The notes under the pieces: model-generated
What the model was told of the DNA's origin: nothing
The model's database searches: none
Seen by the model: only the letters and a program-made list of their open reading frames with translations
Shown: positions 1 to 10,529 of the stretch, one piece after another
Position numbering within the stretch: the stretch's first letter is position 1
Layout of the letters: every line of letters starts with the position of its first letter
Position numbers and translations under genes: made by a program
From: Cristatella mucedo
Taxonomy: Eukaryota; Bryozoa; Phylactolaemata; Cristatellidae
Direction: 5' to 3'
DNA: 64,000 bases
NCBI GenBank assembly: GCA_009760855.2
Contig: WPIO01000052.1
Coordinates: 2,852,501-2,916,500 of the forward strand

Positions 1-949
1 CTGCAAGCATGGCAACATAAAAAGATCCAGGAAGATGACTCTCTGGAGGTACTCATGAAACAGCGGATCAAACGCTGCAGAGAACGGAGCCCTCGCGAAG
101 CTGCACCGAGTGGTCCTCGGCCAGGTGGCTCAAGGTCGCGTGGACAGATCAAAAGAAACTCGTGACGGAGACTTTCAGCTGACCGCGGCTGAACGGTTGC
201 TCAGCGAATTCCCAGCGCCACCGGTCGACGATACTTGTTGTCAATTCGGGAAAACTGTGCAGCAGCACAGAATGCACGCGGCAATTGGAAAGAGAAGACG
301 GCCGCACACGTCAGTGCCTCGCGTTAGCCGCGACGTCACTGTGAGGCGCACGGAGGATGCGGCGCCAGAAGGAGTCGGTGTTCGGATTTTAAAGACAGAC
401 CGGCATGGCCGTCTCTGCCGATCGATTGCGGTTTAAATTGGGGCACGCGCTTCGTCTCGCCACTCCGATCCGCCGAAAGCATTGTAACGCGGCACGCAAA
501 GTTGCAGCTCGCCGTCTCTTGCAGCGTTGCAGCGTTGCTAGCGTTGCTAGCGGAGCGGTTCCGCGCTTCGCTTCCCGCTTTAGCTGCCGTCGCACGGAGC
601 GACGTTCTTAGACAGCAGCGATCTGACCTTTTCACAGCGAAACTGTGTAGAGCACTGTGCAGGCTTTAACAAAGTCGTTCACACGATCAGGCGAAAGCTC
701 GAAAGCCGTGCGAGAAGAGGAGACGTTGGCTCGCTTGCACACCAAATGAATGCTCTACGAACTGCCTCGCGTGACCGGCTATTTAGTCGTAGACTTTCTC
801 GTCATGCAACGAAGCTCTTTTCTTGCACGATTTCAGAACGTATTACTTCCTGGCGAAATTTTTATCCGCAAAAAAATGACGTAAGGCGCAGGTTCAGTCG
901 TCCCAGCCAACGGTCTGGGTGCTCGCTCGTTTAGGGTAAACGAGTAAAA
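1..949. other. No gene recognised; mixed-composition sequence
   Basis: Short open frames exist here, but none shows a domain, a low-complexity pattern typical of a known protein, or splice context that would support a gene. A small repeat 'gcgttgcta' is found near 530-552. Nothing else was recognised. Confidence 0.5.
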
Positions 950-1115
950 AAGCTAGCCGATCAATCGGCCTCATGTTTATAGCGGCAGCGTGAAGGGTCT
1001 CGCCGGTCATCGCCACCGCTTGCTTTGGGCAATAAAACATTGCCTGCTGTAGGAATCGAACCCGCAAACTGGGTCGTGAAGAGTGAGCACCGTACCTCTC
1101 TAGTACAGGACTCTT
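950..1115 (-). repeat. SINE-beta copy (tRNA-derived), reverse orientation
   Basis: Read on the minus strand, this has a tRNA-like head with a B-box-like 'GGTTCGATTCC' type sequence (seen here as its complement 'ggaatcgaacccgc'). It is followed by the body shared with other copies (a 'caagcggtggcgat' type segment) and ends in 'ctgttaaatcagct'-like sequence. The same arrangement occurs at about 7.3, 20.6, 38.6, 38.9, 42.4, 45.9, 53.4 and 57.1 kb. The head boundary is approximate. Confidence 0.6.
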
Positions 1116-1327
1116 TTCCCTTAGAGCTGCTGATAACGAGCTTGTTGGGAAAAAAATGCCCCAATCACTATTCCTTGCGTTACAGCCAGCGTCAAGATAA
1201 AGAAGACCAGTTGGCATCGACGACGAGGGCCGTGAGAGCTACGTGTACGCCACTGCTACGACTGCTTACGTATCTGAAGCGGCTGCTTCCTGGGGCGGCT
1301 TCTTTGCGATCACTCGCTTCCTGCCTA

Positions 1328-1566
1328 GTGATTCGTCCTCGATGTGCTTATGCGTGCTGACACTGTTCATGCTGCCACTAACCACATTTGCATGCTGACC
1401 CAGTGCATGTAACCCCTAACCATGTTATTCATTTTGTTTGTTTTTCAAGCATGATTTTACTTACTATTCTATTGCGTATCACTTTACAGCAAATGTAAAG
1501 CGCCTAGAAAGAGATTAAGTTCTCTGAGGGCGCTTTATCAAGTGCAATATATTATATTATTATTAG
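1328..1566 (+). repeat. LINE A 3' tail
   Basis: This is the non-coding 3' end of the LINE A family, beginning 'gattcgtcct' and running through the 'cactgttcatgctgcc' block. It continues into the hairpin 'aaagcgcctagaaagagatt' with 'ttctctgagggcgcttt', then an (ATT)n end. It matches the 3' end of the longer copy ending at 24978. No coding part is attached, so it is a 5'-truncated copy. Confidence 0.75.
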
Positions 1567-1745
1567 TGCACTAAGGCAGCTCAGGAGGTCCAACCTCCTC
1601 GTGGATTCAGCAGCAATTGCATCCCATTTCTCTGCTGAACTTGTCCTCTTTAAGAAACCAAGGTCCTTTGCTTCCCAGAGTAGGCATTTGCTTCGGAACA
1701 ACTTGCAAACGCTCTAAATTTGGTTAGTTATCAGATTTACGCACA

Positions 1746-1832
1746 CCTTTAAATAACAGACTCTAGTGCTGCGTTCTGTTCTCTAGTGCTGCGTGCTGCG
1801 TTAATAATAATAGGCTCTAGTGCTGCGTTCAG
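1746..1832. repeat. Short tandem repeat, 'ctctagtgctgcgt' units
   Basis: Three close copies of 'ctctagtgctgcgt' are separated by short spacers including a 'taataataata' run. No function is apparent. Confidence 0.6.
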
Positions 1833-1971
1833 CGGACTATGAGAATTTTTTCCAATAAGTCTGAAGTGCTGACATTCTAAATGGTGCTGCAATCTGGCAC
1901 ATTACTCTCCTATGTGTACAGAAATACCAAATTCGCCTCACTTAGCGATACCATATATAAGTATCTGCTAG

Positions 1972-2009
1972 TAAGATATATATATATAGATATATATATA
2001 TATACATAC

Positions 2010-2074
<65 letters not shown>
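1972..2074. repeat. (AT)n microsatellite
   Basis: Long, nearly uninterrupted TA dinucleotide run with short interruptions near 1990-2010. Confidence 0.95.
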
Positions 2075-2077
<3 letters not shown>

Positions 2078-2554
2078 TCTGCTAGTAATTTTTCAGGCAG
2101 TCTCGGTCTTGGCGGACGGGCCCCTGCATTACGCCTGCATTGACATCAAGATCTGGTCTCCAGTGCAACCAAGGCTTTGTCCACAGCTCGTATGGTTTCA
2201 TGAGAAAGCGCTATATCCGTGTAGCGTGTCACCGATCTGAGGCTCTAGACCTCAAAATGTATCTAACTGTCGCTCATTTTTCTGCTGTTTCTTTAGGTCA
2301 TTTTTGTTTAATAATACGACAGTAGCAAGTGGCGCTGCCTCCAGAGTCGGTGCAGGCAATCTACGTTCCCAGCAGCGTGAAAGGCAAGAAGCTGCGGATG
2401 CAGTATTCACTTGCTCTCTACGAGACCACGGCTTCTTACTTTCGCTATGGATAGATATAATCACGGAATACCGGGTGAAGACGTCGCCAGCTATATCAAG
2501 GGAAGTGTTTGCCGCGCAACGTTTGACCTGATAAATCGTCTAACCCTATGTATG
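2075..2554. other. No gene recognised
   Basis: No repeat family or protein domain was recognised. The short open frames on both strands around 2250-2530 are mutually overlapping and look fortuitous. Confidence 0.4.
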
Positions 2555-2700
2555 ATTCTAGTACCTCCCTAGTATAGCCTAGGGATTAAGATGCCTTTGA
2601 CATCGAAGTCTTGCGCTCGAGCCCAGTAGCGTACGTGAAGCGCCTGGATAGAGATTAAGTTCTCTCAGGGCGCTATAAAAATTAACTATGTATTTTTAGT
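2555..2700 (+). repeat. SINE-alpha-like copy
   Basis: A tRNA-like head ('agtatagcctagggattaag' region, with a B-box-like 'cttgcgctcgagccc') is followed by the LINE A-type hairpin tail ('gaagcgcctggatagagatt', 'ttctctcagggcgctata'). The structure is that of the clearer SINE-alpha copies at 51685 and 52568, but more diverged. Confidence 0.6.
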
Positions 2701-3988
2701 CTGGATGCTCCTCAAAATTTAGGTAAGTCTGAGCGACCTATCGCGTAAGAGATACACTATTTAAATGTAGCTTTGAGCTGAATTTACACCTTCAAACATT
2801 TGGTGTGACCGTCTGCCAAACTAAGAATATCAGAAGATGTTGATCTGGGCCATCAAATAATGTCATGAAGATCAGAAGAAGTTGGCCCTATTTTGCAATT
2901 CAAAAGTTTGACTGTGTGTAATTGGATTGTTTAATATTGAAGTTTGAAGCCCTTTGAAACTCTTCGGGGAGTTTGAAGTTAATTATGCTGGAAAGAATTT
3001 GCAGGAAAATCTGAAGCGTTTACATATGGACGTGCTGGACTTATATTCGATTTAATATGGCTTGATGAATTAATTATATAATTAAATTATGATAATGCAA
3101 ATATATGCAACAGTATAAAAATGAAGTGGGGCCTGGGTCACGAATTTAACCCATTCCCGGACTGGATTCGTAACACGGATCGTGATTTCCCATAGGGTAT
3201 TTATTATAAGAAAAAAAATGTAATTCCTTTCCGAATCATGCTAAAATTCGCGAACAATCGTTCCTGCAATTAAAAGCTACAAAAAATACTATTTTAAAAA
3301 AGGCATCATACTCACTGAGGAGATTTTACCCTACCCTCATCCGACCCTTCGAGGCTCAACTTAGCGCTCCGTAAATTGGTTGGTATGAACTCTTGCCGTC
3401 CACTGCTTTCTTCAAAAACTTGTTACAGCTGATTCATTCAAAGGCTTTATCACGTCAGAATATCCGAGAAGCTCCGCCAAGCAAACTGGACTCAGTTCTT
3501 AATGCGGAACTGGGTTCGTAAACCGTGTCTTCTTTTCGTCAACCCGGAGGCTTGTAACCCGGATTGTTCACTACTCGAGGCGTTTGTAGCCGGGGACCCC
3601 ACCGTAATATTACTTCCTATCGATGTGGCAGGGCAATGCTCTGAGATTGTATCGTACTTTTAAAAATTTTACTGCTGATACCATTTGAATTATTGACCTT
3701 TATATTCATGCCTGCCGCATCAAGATTGTGGGCAATAGATTGTCTTTTGTATAACGTGCCGCAATTACATGGAATTCACAGTCAGCTCATACGTGTAGCA
3801 CGCCATAGAGCACAAGATCATTTCCGAGGGGCAGCTTGATATCTGAATACGGGATCTAGACCTGACCGTGCATCGAAGCTAGGTTAGAAAAAAACGTGTA
3901 GAAAAAGGTGCCATCAACCAAAAAAAGAGATTCGAGCAGAACGTAAAATAAAAGGTTTTCCTAATTGTATAGCTTCCTTTGCAATGTA
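2701..3988. other. No gene recognised; AT-rich unique-looking sequence
   Basis: About 1.3 kb without a supported open frame or a repeat that I can match elsewhere in the window. It may be old decayed mobile DNA. Confidence 0.4.
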
Positions 3989-4112
3989 CTTAAATAATAA
4001 TAATAACAATAATAATTCACTTGATAAAGCGCCCTCAGAGAACTCAATCTATTTATAGGCGCTTTACATTTGCTGCAAAGGGAAACGCAATTGAATGGTG
4101 AGTAATATCACT
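3989..4112 (-). repeat. LINE A 3' tail, reverse orientation
   Basis: (ATT)n complement, then 'gataaagcgccctcagagaa' and 'ggcgctttacatttgctgca': the reverse complement of the LINE A terminal hairpin and tail. Confidence 0.75.
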
Positions 4113-4744
4113 TTCAATTTTTTCTTACCGAACTAAACCATTTTTCCAGCTTAAAAAGAAGAGCTTTTACTTTTATTAAACTACACGCGTGTCTTCGAGT
4201 GCAATGCAAATCTTCTGCTTGTTAAGTAATCCGCAGCCATTCGATTTATCGTCCCTTTTGGTGCAGACCGCTGGTTGCTCAGCTTGTTACAGCTCTCAAT
4301 ACGTTTCGATTTAACTACTTGCTGTCGGTTTTTGTCAGCGGTGGTTAGAATATCTTTTGCCTTGCCAGTTGTGGTTTAAAAAAATGCGTCGGGTCCCCAT
4401 GGCCCAACGGTAAAGATTGCATATATATGGTCGCGACCGAGTCAGAGAAGCATACACAAGCAAAGAGTGTATATATGTCGTCGGCTATCGACAAAGTCCC
4501 TCTGAAACCCTCTGAAAACGGCTTCTTTAGGCCACTCATAAAAAGCCAACCGTAGGTCGCGATAATTTAAGTAACTTTCTTCCAGTCGACATTACGCCAT
4601 TCTTATGCAAGTTACTTAAAAAGCGGTGGCCCAGAAACTAAACGAACTAAATGACTAGATCAGTTATCCAATCTTGGAAGCCAGCTCCGATTGGTAAATA
4701 GAGATACAAGTTCGAGGAAACCGCTCAGTTTTTGGTTTAAATTG
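4113..4744. other. No gene recognised
   Basis: No domain or repeat was recognised. The segment near 4390-4415 ('ggcccaacggtaaagat') faintly resembles a tRNA A box, but no cloverleaf can be built around it. Confidence 0.35.
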
Positions 4745-5850
4745 ACCTTCTGAACAATTCCGAACAGGGCCGTTGCCTCTCGGATTGCACTCATGGATCT
4801 ATCAGCATCATTTCACAACATCGAGCGCCAGATCCTTTGGAGCGCCTCTCCTGATGCGTAGGTAACGCTGACGTAATGCCGAACTGGGTTAGGTCCTATT
4901 TCTGTCAGAAATGTCAGAATGGAGACGTAAAAGGGGTTGCCGTTCATCTGGGGAACCGTTAAAGTTTGGGATTAAGTCATAGTTTCCTTCAAATTATCAA
5001 TTCTCACTCGCTCTGGCCGATGTCGTCGCCAAACACAACGTGGTTTTAATTTTTACGCCAATGACGCTCAGCTTTACGTCGACCCTTCTAAGCCTTACTC
5101 CTCATTCGACTCACTCTATTCCGTGTTGCCTGCACCGAAAAGATTTACGTTTGGAAGAGCATTGAATTTTAGGCTTGATGATAATAAGACCAACATAGTA
5201 GCTACGAGAAACCTAGTGACACCTGAGATTTGGATGACCTCTTTCTCGATATTGAGTCAGCTGGCATAACTTTCGTGACATCGGCTTGTAGTCGCTCGGC
5301 GTGCTATTCCAAAATGAATTGTCATTACATGAGCACATTTTCTCCACTATCTAATCGGACTAATTTCATGTAAGGAAAATGGCCAAAACCAGAGCCTGCT
5401 TTGACGTACGAGTACGACAACTGGTTCAAGCATTTGTCACATCTCTTCCAAAGTATTTTAATTGCATTTATTCAGTACTACTTGCCTGCGCCCTTAATCG
5501 TCTTCAACTGGAGCAAAACTCAGCGGCTCGTTTGGCCTTTCGCCCGCGGCGTAGTTGGAACATCGTACCACTTATGTTTGAGCTCAGTCTTGCTTAGAGG
5601 TCAGTTCACTGACTTGCACTTATCCAACCTCCGTGCTCCACCACTGGGCTATCTTGTACCGACCGCTCCCTAAGTATCTGGTCGTCTCACCGTTCCTTGC
5701 GCTACATTGAGATGTATTGCTATCGATCCTTCGAGTATGCGCCGAAAGTCTGTAACTCTCTTACGGCAATGGTTCCTACCTTCAATAGCCTTGCATGGCT
5801 TAAGTCTCTGATAATGATGCATCTGTTCCGGTCACATGTCCCTACGTGAC
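4745..5850 (+). mobile_element. Heavily decayed LINE A copy
   Basis: Read on the plus strand in shifting frames, this resembles the LINE A coding region: a decayed reverse transcriptase motif A region near 4785-4830, the 'YADDTQ'-type region near 5045-5090, and C-terminal segments near 5400-5850. It contains many stops and indels, so it is a fossil copy. A degraded hairpin tail may lie at 6068-6126, which would extend the element. Confidence 0.55.
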
Positions 5851-6067
5851 TTTGTCTTTTTTGCTCCTGTTTGCTTTTCTTAGTTACCTGCGCACGATTC
5901 AGCGTCTAATACTAGCCAGACTAGCCGCAATGATCGGTGGCCACGAGCCTCTCCGTGCTCTCCTTGGCATGCTGGCTTAAGCATGTTACTAGCTTGCTTT
6001 GAATGCTTGATACGGTGCGAGTCACTAAATTTTGCGTATCTATTCTCTTTCGGTGAGTGTTTTTGCA

Positions 6068-6126
6068 TAGATAGAGATTAATTTCTCGTAGGTTGCTACA
6101 CAAACAAAAAGTGCTATTATTATTGT
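6068..6126 (+). repeat. Possible decayed LINE A tail
   Basis: 'agagattaatttctcgtagg' followed by 'gtgctattattattgt' resembles the end of LINE A with a lost outer stem. It may be the end of the decayed copy that starts near 4745. Confidence 0.35.
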
Positions 6127-6894
6127 TACGATCGCACGTAGGATATAGCAGCTGTGAAGCTGCTTGTCTTTGATTGCTGGCGATGACTTGATCGTTATGT
6201 AATGATTTGATCGTTATGTAATGATCTGCGATGCTCGATGTGCGACCTCGAGCTGCAAAGTCTTCGCTTGTCGCCTTCCCGGGCAGGCCATTTCGTTCTA
6301 GATTACGCTGGCTCTGAAGGCTCGCGGAACATAAAAAGAGGAGCATTTTTTTAAATTTCTACATGTGACATCCCTGTAACTCTGATCATCCCGGCTAATG
6401 CCCGTCTGTTTTAACTTCTGATGGCACAACCTGCTCTTAGCGAGGATTCTCGTTGTACAGTGGCTCGCTTCTGGTCGGGTGCATACACGTGTTTCACCTT
6501 AAGAAGTATCTGCTCTCAGAAAGACCGTCAGCTTGCGACAGTACGCTTGTTTTGTCTCTGCCGTTTTGCTACTCTGGACGCCAGTGGTACTTTGAATAAA
6601 TGGCGATGAAGAAAAATTATCGCCATCAAAAATGTAACTGAATCAGACGAGCAGGAACAAGAGCAGCATCCGAATTCGAGATCGTAAACCTCATATGAAG
6701 TGATTTAACCCAGCCTAGTGCAGCTACAGTTTAGGCTGCGACTCCACTATAGATTCACTGTGCAGCCAGTGACTAATTTGTTCATAAGTCTGCAGCTGTC
6801 CGTACGCGCAGATCGCTTGCAAACGTGGCTGATGCACACATGACGTCATTTGCCGCATGGCTGATGAGCATTGGTCGACGCAGCGAGCAGGTCG
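6127..6894. other. No gene recognised
   Basis: Open frames on the minus strand up to 6346 and on the plus strand near 6421-6609 show no recognisable domain. There is a direct repeat 'gatcgttatgtaatgat' at about 6190-6225. Confidence 0.35.
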
Positions 6895-7190
6895 TAGATT
6901 CTTACGCAACGACATCTACTCTCCAACTGCCGACTATGGCACATCTTTTTATGCGGTCCTGAACTGCTACTTCTATGCTACTCACTACCTCAACTGCTCT
7001 CCTAACTCTGCTATGCTTCCCACTTTCTTTTTGTTGCGTGAGACGAAGTCTGTTGGCTACCGAATGCGTACCGAAAGCCGCTTAGGCTGTGAGTGCGCTA
7101 TACAAAACTCTCCTGCGTAACACCCACATGGTCTTTATGACTTTGTGGAGTTACTGACGGAGATACATGACATGACATGACATGACTAGT
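6895..7190 (+). mobile_element. LINE B 3' end (5'-truncated)
   Basis: Encodes the last residues of the LINE B protein ('FLRNDIYSPTADYG' to 'GCECAIQNSPA') and then the LINE B tail ('gtaacacccacatggtcttt', 'gtggagttactgacggagat'), ending in repeated ACATG/ACATT units. The same end is found at 35.5 and 53.2 kb, and in reverse at 15.9 and 25.86 kb. Confidence 0.7.
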
Positions 7191-7317
7191 TGATAATAAC
7201 ATAACAAGGAAAGACCAAGATTTTCGAGCTGGTTTTTCTGACTGACTGTATTTCTGTCTGGTAAACAAGCAATAAGAAATCGCTCATTATTTTTATCGTA
7301 TTTCGCATTAAATAAAT

Positions 7318-7480
7318 TAGCTGATTTAACAGTCTCATTTGTCAAGCGACGGAAGAGAGCCTAATGTCTATAACCACCACTTGCAGTCGGCAATAAAAGA
7401 GTTTCCACTAAGGGATTCAAACCCACGACCTCGATCGTGAAGAGCGAGCGCCTTAGCTCCTGGGCTCGAAGCATTATTGT
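7318..7480 (-). repeat. SINE-beta copy, reverse orientation
   Basis: Begins with 'agctgatttaacagtctcat', contains 'ccacttgcagtcggcaata', and ends in the complement of a tRNA-like head ('gattcaaacccacgacctcg'). This is the minus-strand form of the SINE-beta family. Confidence 0.65.
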
Positions 7481-7925
7481 CAGTAGTTATTCGCGCTACG
7501 ATTACATTCAGATGTGAACAAAAAAAAGGCTTTGGCTGACTACAACACTTGAAAACTAGCAGGCGAATGCTAAGCTCTCACATTTTTATTCGCGAGCGAT
7601 TTAAAATACGACAGTAATCTTTCATTTCTTTCTGTTAGCCGCTGCGCTTTCCACGGAAAGTGGTTCGTCCGACAAGAGCCATCGATGCTGAATCCTAGGA
7701 AGATGAGAAGGAATAGGAGAAAGCGCCTCGGAGCACCTGCTCCAACATTAAGCTAAAACTATGTATGTCTATGCTGGTGTTCTGGCGTTCGGGCGTTGGC
7801 TCAACCTGGTTCAAGGAATAGGTGTTCAATCTGTTTCATTTTACGTCTATGCAAGTTTTCTCAAGCTCCTTGTTTCGACTGCTTCGCTGCATATATACGT
7901 GATATAGAAAATGAACGTTTACTAT
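7481..7925. other. No gene recognised
   Basis: Nothing identifiable on either strand. Confidence 0.35.
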
Positions 7926-8842
7926 TTTATAATAATAATGCACTTGATAAAGCGCCTTCAGAGAACTCAATCTCTTTCTAGGCGCCTTACATTGGCTGCA
8001 AAGTGAAATGCAATTGAATGGTAAGTAAAATCATGCTTGAAAAACAAACAAAATGAATAATATGGCTAGGGGTGACATGCACAGGGTCAGCGTGCAAATG
8101 TGGTTAGTGGCAGCATGCACAGTGTCAGCACGCATAAGCACATCAAGGACGAATCACCGGGACCCACTAAATGCTGTCCTAAATAGGTGTGTTTTTAAGT
8201 TCTTTTTAACTGTGGTCAGGTCAGGGGATGTTCTGACGCAGGTCGGGAGGGAGTTTCAGGCTTTGCGAGCATACGAACTAAATGCACGGTTTCCAAAGGA
8301 TTTGAGGTTTTAACGAGCTATTTGTAGACTGTTGGATTCCGAAAAGCGGGTGGTACAATGCTTGGCCTGATGGGGGAGTATATCTGAGAGATAGGCTGGA
8401 TCCATAGAATGAAGAGACCTAAAAGTGAGCGACAAAACCTTGAAGTCAATCCGTTGCTTGACTGGTAGCCAGTGCAGGTCGGTGAGAAGTGGAGTAATGT
8501 GGCAACTGCGACGCTCACGGCAGACAAGTCTAGCTGCCGAGTTTTGCACCAGCTGCAATCGCTTGATCGCACATACTGGTAGGCCAGTAAGCAGTGAGTT
8601 GCACAAGTCGAGACGGGATGTCACGAATGCATGGACCAACTTAGATGTGGTATCCTTATCTAAACAAGCCCGAATTTTGGCAATTTGTGAAGCTGAAAAT
8701 AGGCAGATTTGACTGTGGAGCTGATATGGTCGTCTAACAAGAGGTCGCTTTGGAATATGACACCTAGACTTCGAGCTGATTCGACAGGAGATATGCTGGC
8801 CGAGCCAATTTTGAGAGTCAGCCTTTCCAATCTCTGAATCAC
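7926..8842 (-). mobile_element. LINE A copy, C-terminal half plus 3' tail, reverse orientation
   Basis: Minus-strand copy. Its (ATT)n tail and hairpin lie at 7929-8000, the 'cagcatgcacagtgtcagca' block near 8110, and protein sequence upstream. On the minus strand the frame 8639-8310 reads the C-terminal region ('ALCNSLLTGLPVCAIKRLQ'-like, then 'LHWLPVKQRIDFKVLSLTF'). An adjoining frame up to about 8842 holds 'SASISPVESARSLGVIFQ'. The two frames do not join, so this is a pseudogene. At about 8837-8842 the copy ends abruptly in sequence shared with the SPIN-type repeat ('aatcac'). Confidence 0.75.
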
Positions 8843-8949
8843 AAAAACAATATCGGGTCCAAAGACCATCCGAAATGCGTCCTGTTTTCCGATGGTCTTA
8901 GGCGAACCTTGTGTAACTTGGTCGTTCGAGCAACAAAGGGGAACCGCTG
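8837..8949 (+). mobile_element. Truncated SPIN-type hAT element (3' part)
   Basis: Matches the second half of the longer SPIN-type copy at 35598-35919: 'aatcacaaaaacaat', 'gttttccgatggtcttaggc', 'ggtcgttcgagc' and the terminal 'gaaccgctg'. The 5' half is missing and replaced by LINE A sequence. About 20 bases before the end, seen in the other copy, are also missing. It is followed by 'gtgtagcc' (8950-8957), identical to the 3' flank of the other copy. Confidence 0.7.
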
Positions 8950-9551
8950 GTGTAGCCGGTCGTCTCCCCCCCCCCCGGCTTAGCGGGGGCGTGGCGATCG
9001 GTGACGCGGTCGCTCTCATCGGTAGAGAACTGGGCCCGCGCCTCGGCGCTCCAGCGCACCGTGCGCTGACGCGCAGCTTCCGCAAAAGAAGCTTTCGGAA
9101 AAAGCCTCCGGGAAAGCTCCCGGAAAAGCCCGCTGGACGGCGAGCGCGTCCGGGCGTCATTCGTTTTCCCGACGCCATGACCCGACTTCCGCCAGAACAT
9201 CCTCGTCGTTGTCAGATGGGAAAGCTACGTCGAAGGTGACGGCCGCGGTCCCTCCCTCGTCGACGGCCATGTCCAGCCCCAGCCGGATTGCTAGACCGCA
9301 GCCGCCACACACCTGTCCAGAGTCACTCGCTGCCGCAGGTGTTCCGGCTGCAGCCAGCTATGCAGACCGGTCGAGACCAGGTCGTGCTTGGCTCCGACGG
9401 TCGGCACTATCGGGGGGCATTGAAAAAGCGTACAAGAGCGTCCGCACTCAGCCCAGCAGGCGATCGCGATCCTCCCTCCGAAAGTGCGCCGCCTCGACCC
9501 GTGCAGAGCGTCGAGCCTCTAGCGGTCATAGATTCTAGTCAATGGGCCGCC
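8950..9551 (-). mobile_element. LINE C fragment, copy 1 (GC-rich repeat)
   Basis: Closely resembles 35920-36612, including 'ggtcgtctccc', the C-run, 'gcggggg' and the end 'caatgggccgcc'. It lacks an internal segment of about 85 bases that the second copy has. The minus strand encodes a Pro/Gly/Arg-rich segment. In the second copy the same strand holds a 'LPFVVGAFGS' motif that resembles the C-terminal domain of some LINE reverse transcriptases. The family assignment is an inference. The Polinton-type element begins immediately after this repeat. Confidence 0.45.
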
Positions 9552-9750
9552 AGTAGCATTGCTATTTGCTGCTTACTAGCATGACCCTCGGCTCACGAAG
9601 GAGATCCTCGCTTTTTTTTGCGGCATCATCCTCAGTACTCGAAGATTAACCTCGCAAGAAGCTTGGCGCCTCCTTCTCGTGCTTAGTGTTAGCCTGCATA
9701 AAGTGCGAAGCCTCCTTCTCGTGCTTAGTGTGTCTCGCAAACACCAAAAA
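9552..9750 (+). repeat. Left terminal inverted repeat of the Polinton-type element
   Basis: Aligns by eye to the reverse complement of 32885-33066. Shared blocks include 'gaccctcggctc', 'cctcagtactcgaaga', 'cctcgcaagaagct' and 'ccttctcg'. The left copy has extra bases, including a T run at 9611-9618, and a local direct repeat 'cctccttctcgtgcttagtg' that occurs twice. Confidence 0.85.
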
Positions 9751-10529
9751 CGGTATTATTCAGCGAAAGACGGCTCGTGTTACACTTGCATCCAATGGAA
9801 AATATTTACTTTTCGATGTTAAACAAGCTTCTAATATGTTATGTATGAAACATCAAGAATTGGTTTTTCGCGGCGTGAGGGTGAAACATTCAATGATCAC
9901 GATAACATGATAGTAATTATTTACAAATCTAAGTTTGGAAATTGGCTACTGTTTAAGAAAAAGTGTAGTAATTATTCTAGGCAAGTTCATTTCTCAATCT
10001 CACAAAAAACGTCGGTAGTTCAAATTGCGAAACTGCAAATTAAACCTACTTGTAATGTTAAGTTAAAACCTCCATACAGTTTTTTGATAGTGAGGCGAAG
10101 AGATTATCTAAGATAGAAATGACTGGCTGGTTTCTTGGTAAAATGGCTGTAATAATGGAATGGAACTTGATTATTAATTTGTAAGATTTGAGCCAATTGA
10201 TAACAATCTCAACATTCCTTATTAAAGATTCCGCCACGAATTAGTAAAGATTATGAAAGATGCATCATATTCCCTTAAAAATGTAGAGCACGGCTGCGAA
10301 GGTTCGGCTGGATAATGGCAATGAAGACTTTGGAGCTGCAATTTTAAGTGGTAATGGCTAATCGATTTTAAACAGGGTATACAATTTTGAAAAGATGATC
10401 AATAGACACTTCTCATCCATCCAAGATCTTTCAAAAGAGTGGTCTGAAAGAGGATCTAGTTGTAGAGTTATTGGAGTATTCTCCTTATTTGCAAAGTTTA
10501 CGAAAGTTATACCTCAAACTGGTTGAAAT
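9751..10529 (+). other. Polinton interior before the polymerase; short unassigned frames
   Basis: Two overlapping plus frames (9686-9910 and 9841-10116) run out of the inverted repeat. I recognise no domain in them. The region near 10385-10530 may contain the beginning of the polymerase gene or a separate small gene, broken by stops. Confidence 0.35.

Noticed and set aside
8660-9178. 172-codon minus frame
   Set aside because: A chimera reading through LINE C, the SPIN fragment and LINE A; not a natural gene.
9686-10116. Independent genes at the left end of the AT-rich block
   Set aside because: The first frame starts inside the inverted repeat and neither shows a domain; kept only as unassigned sequence.
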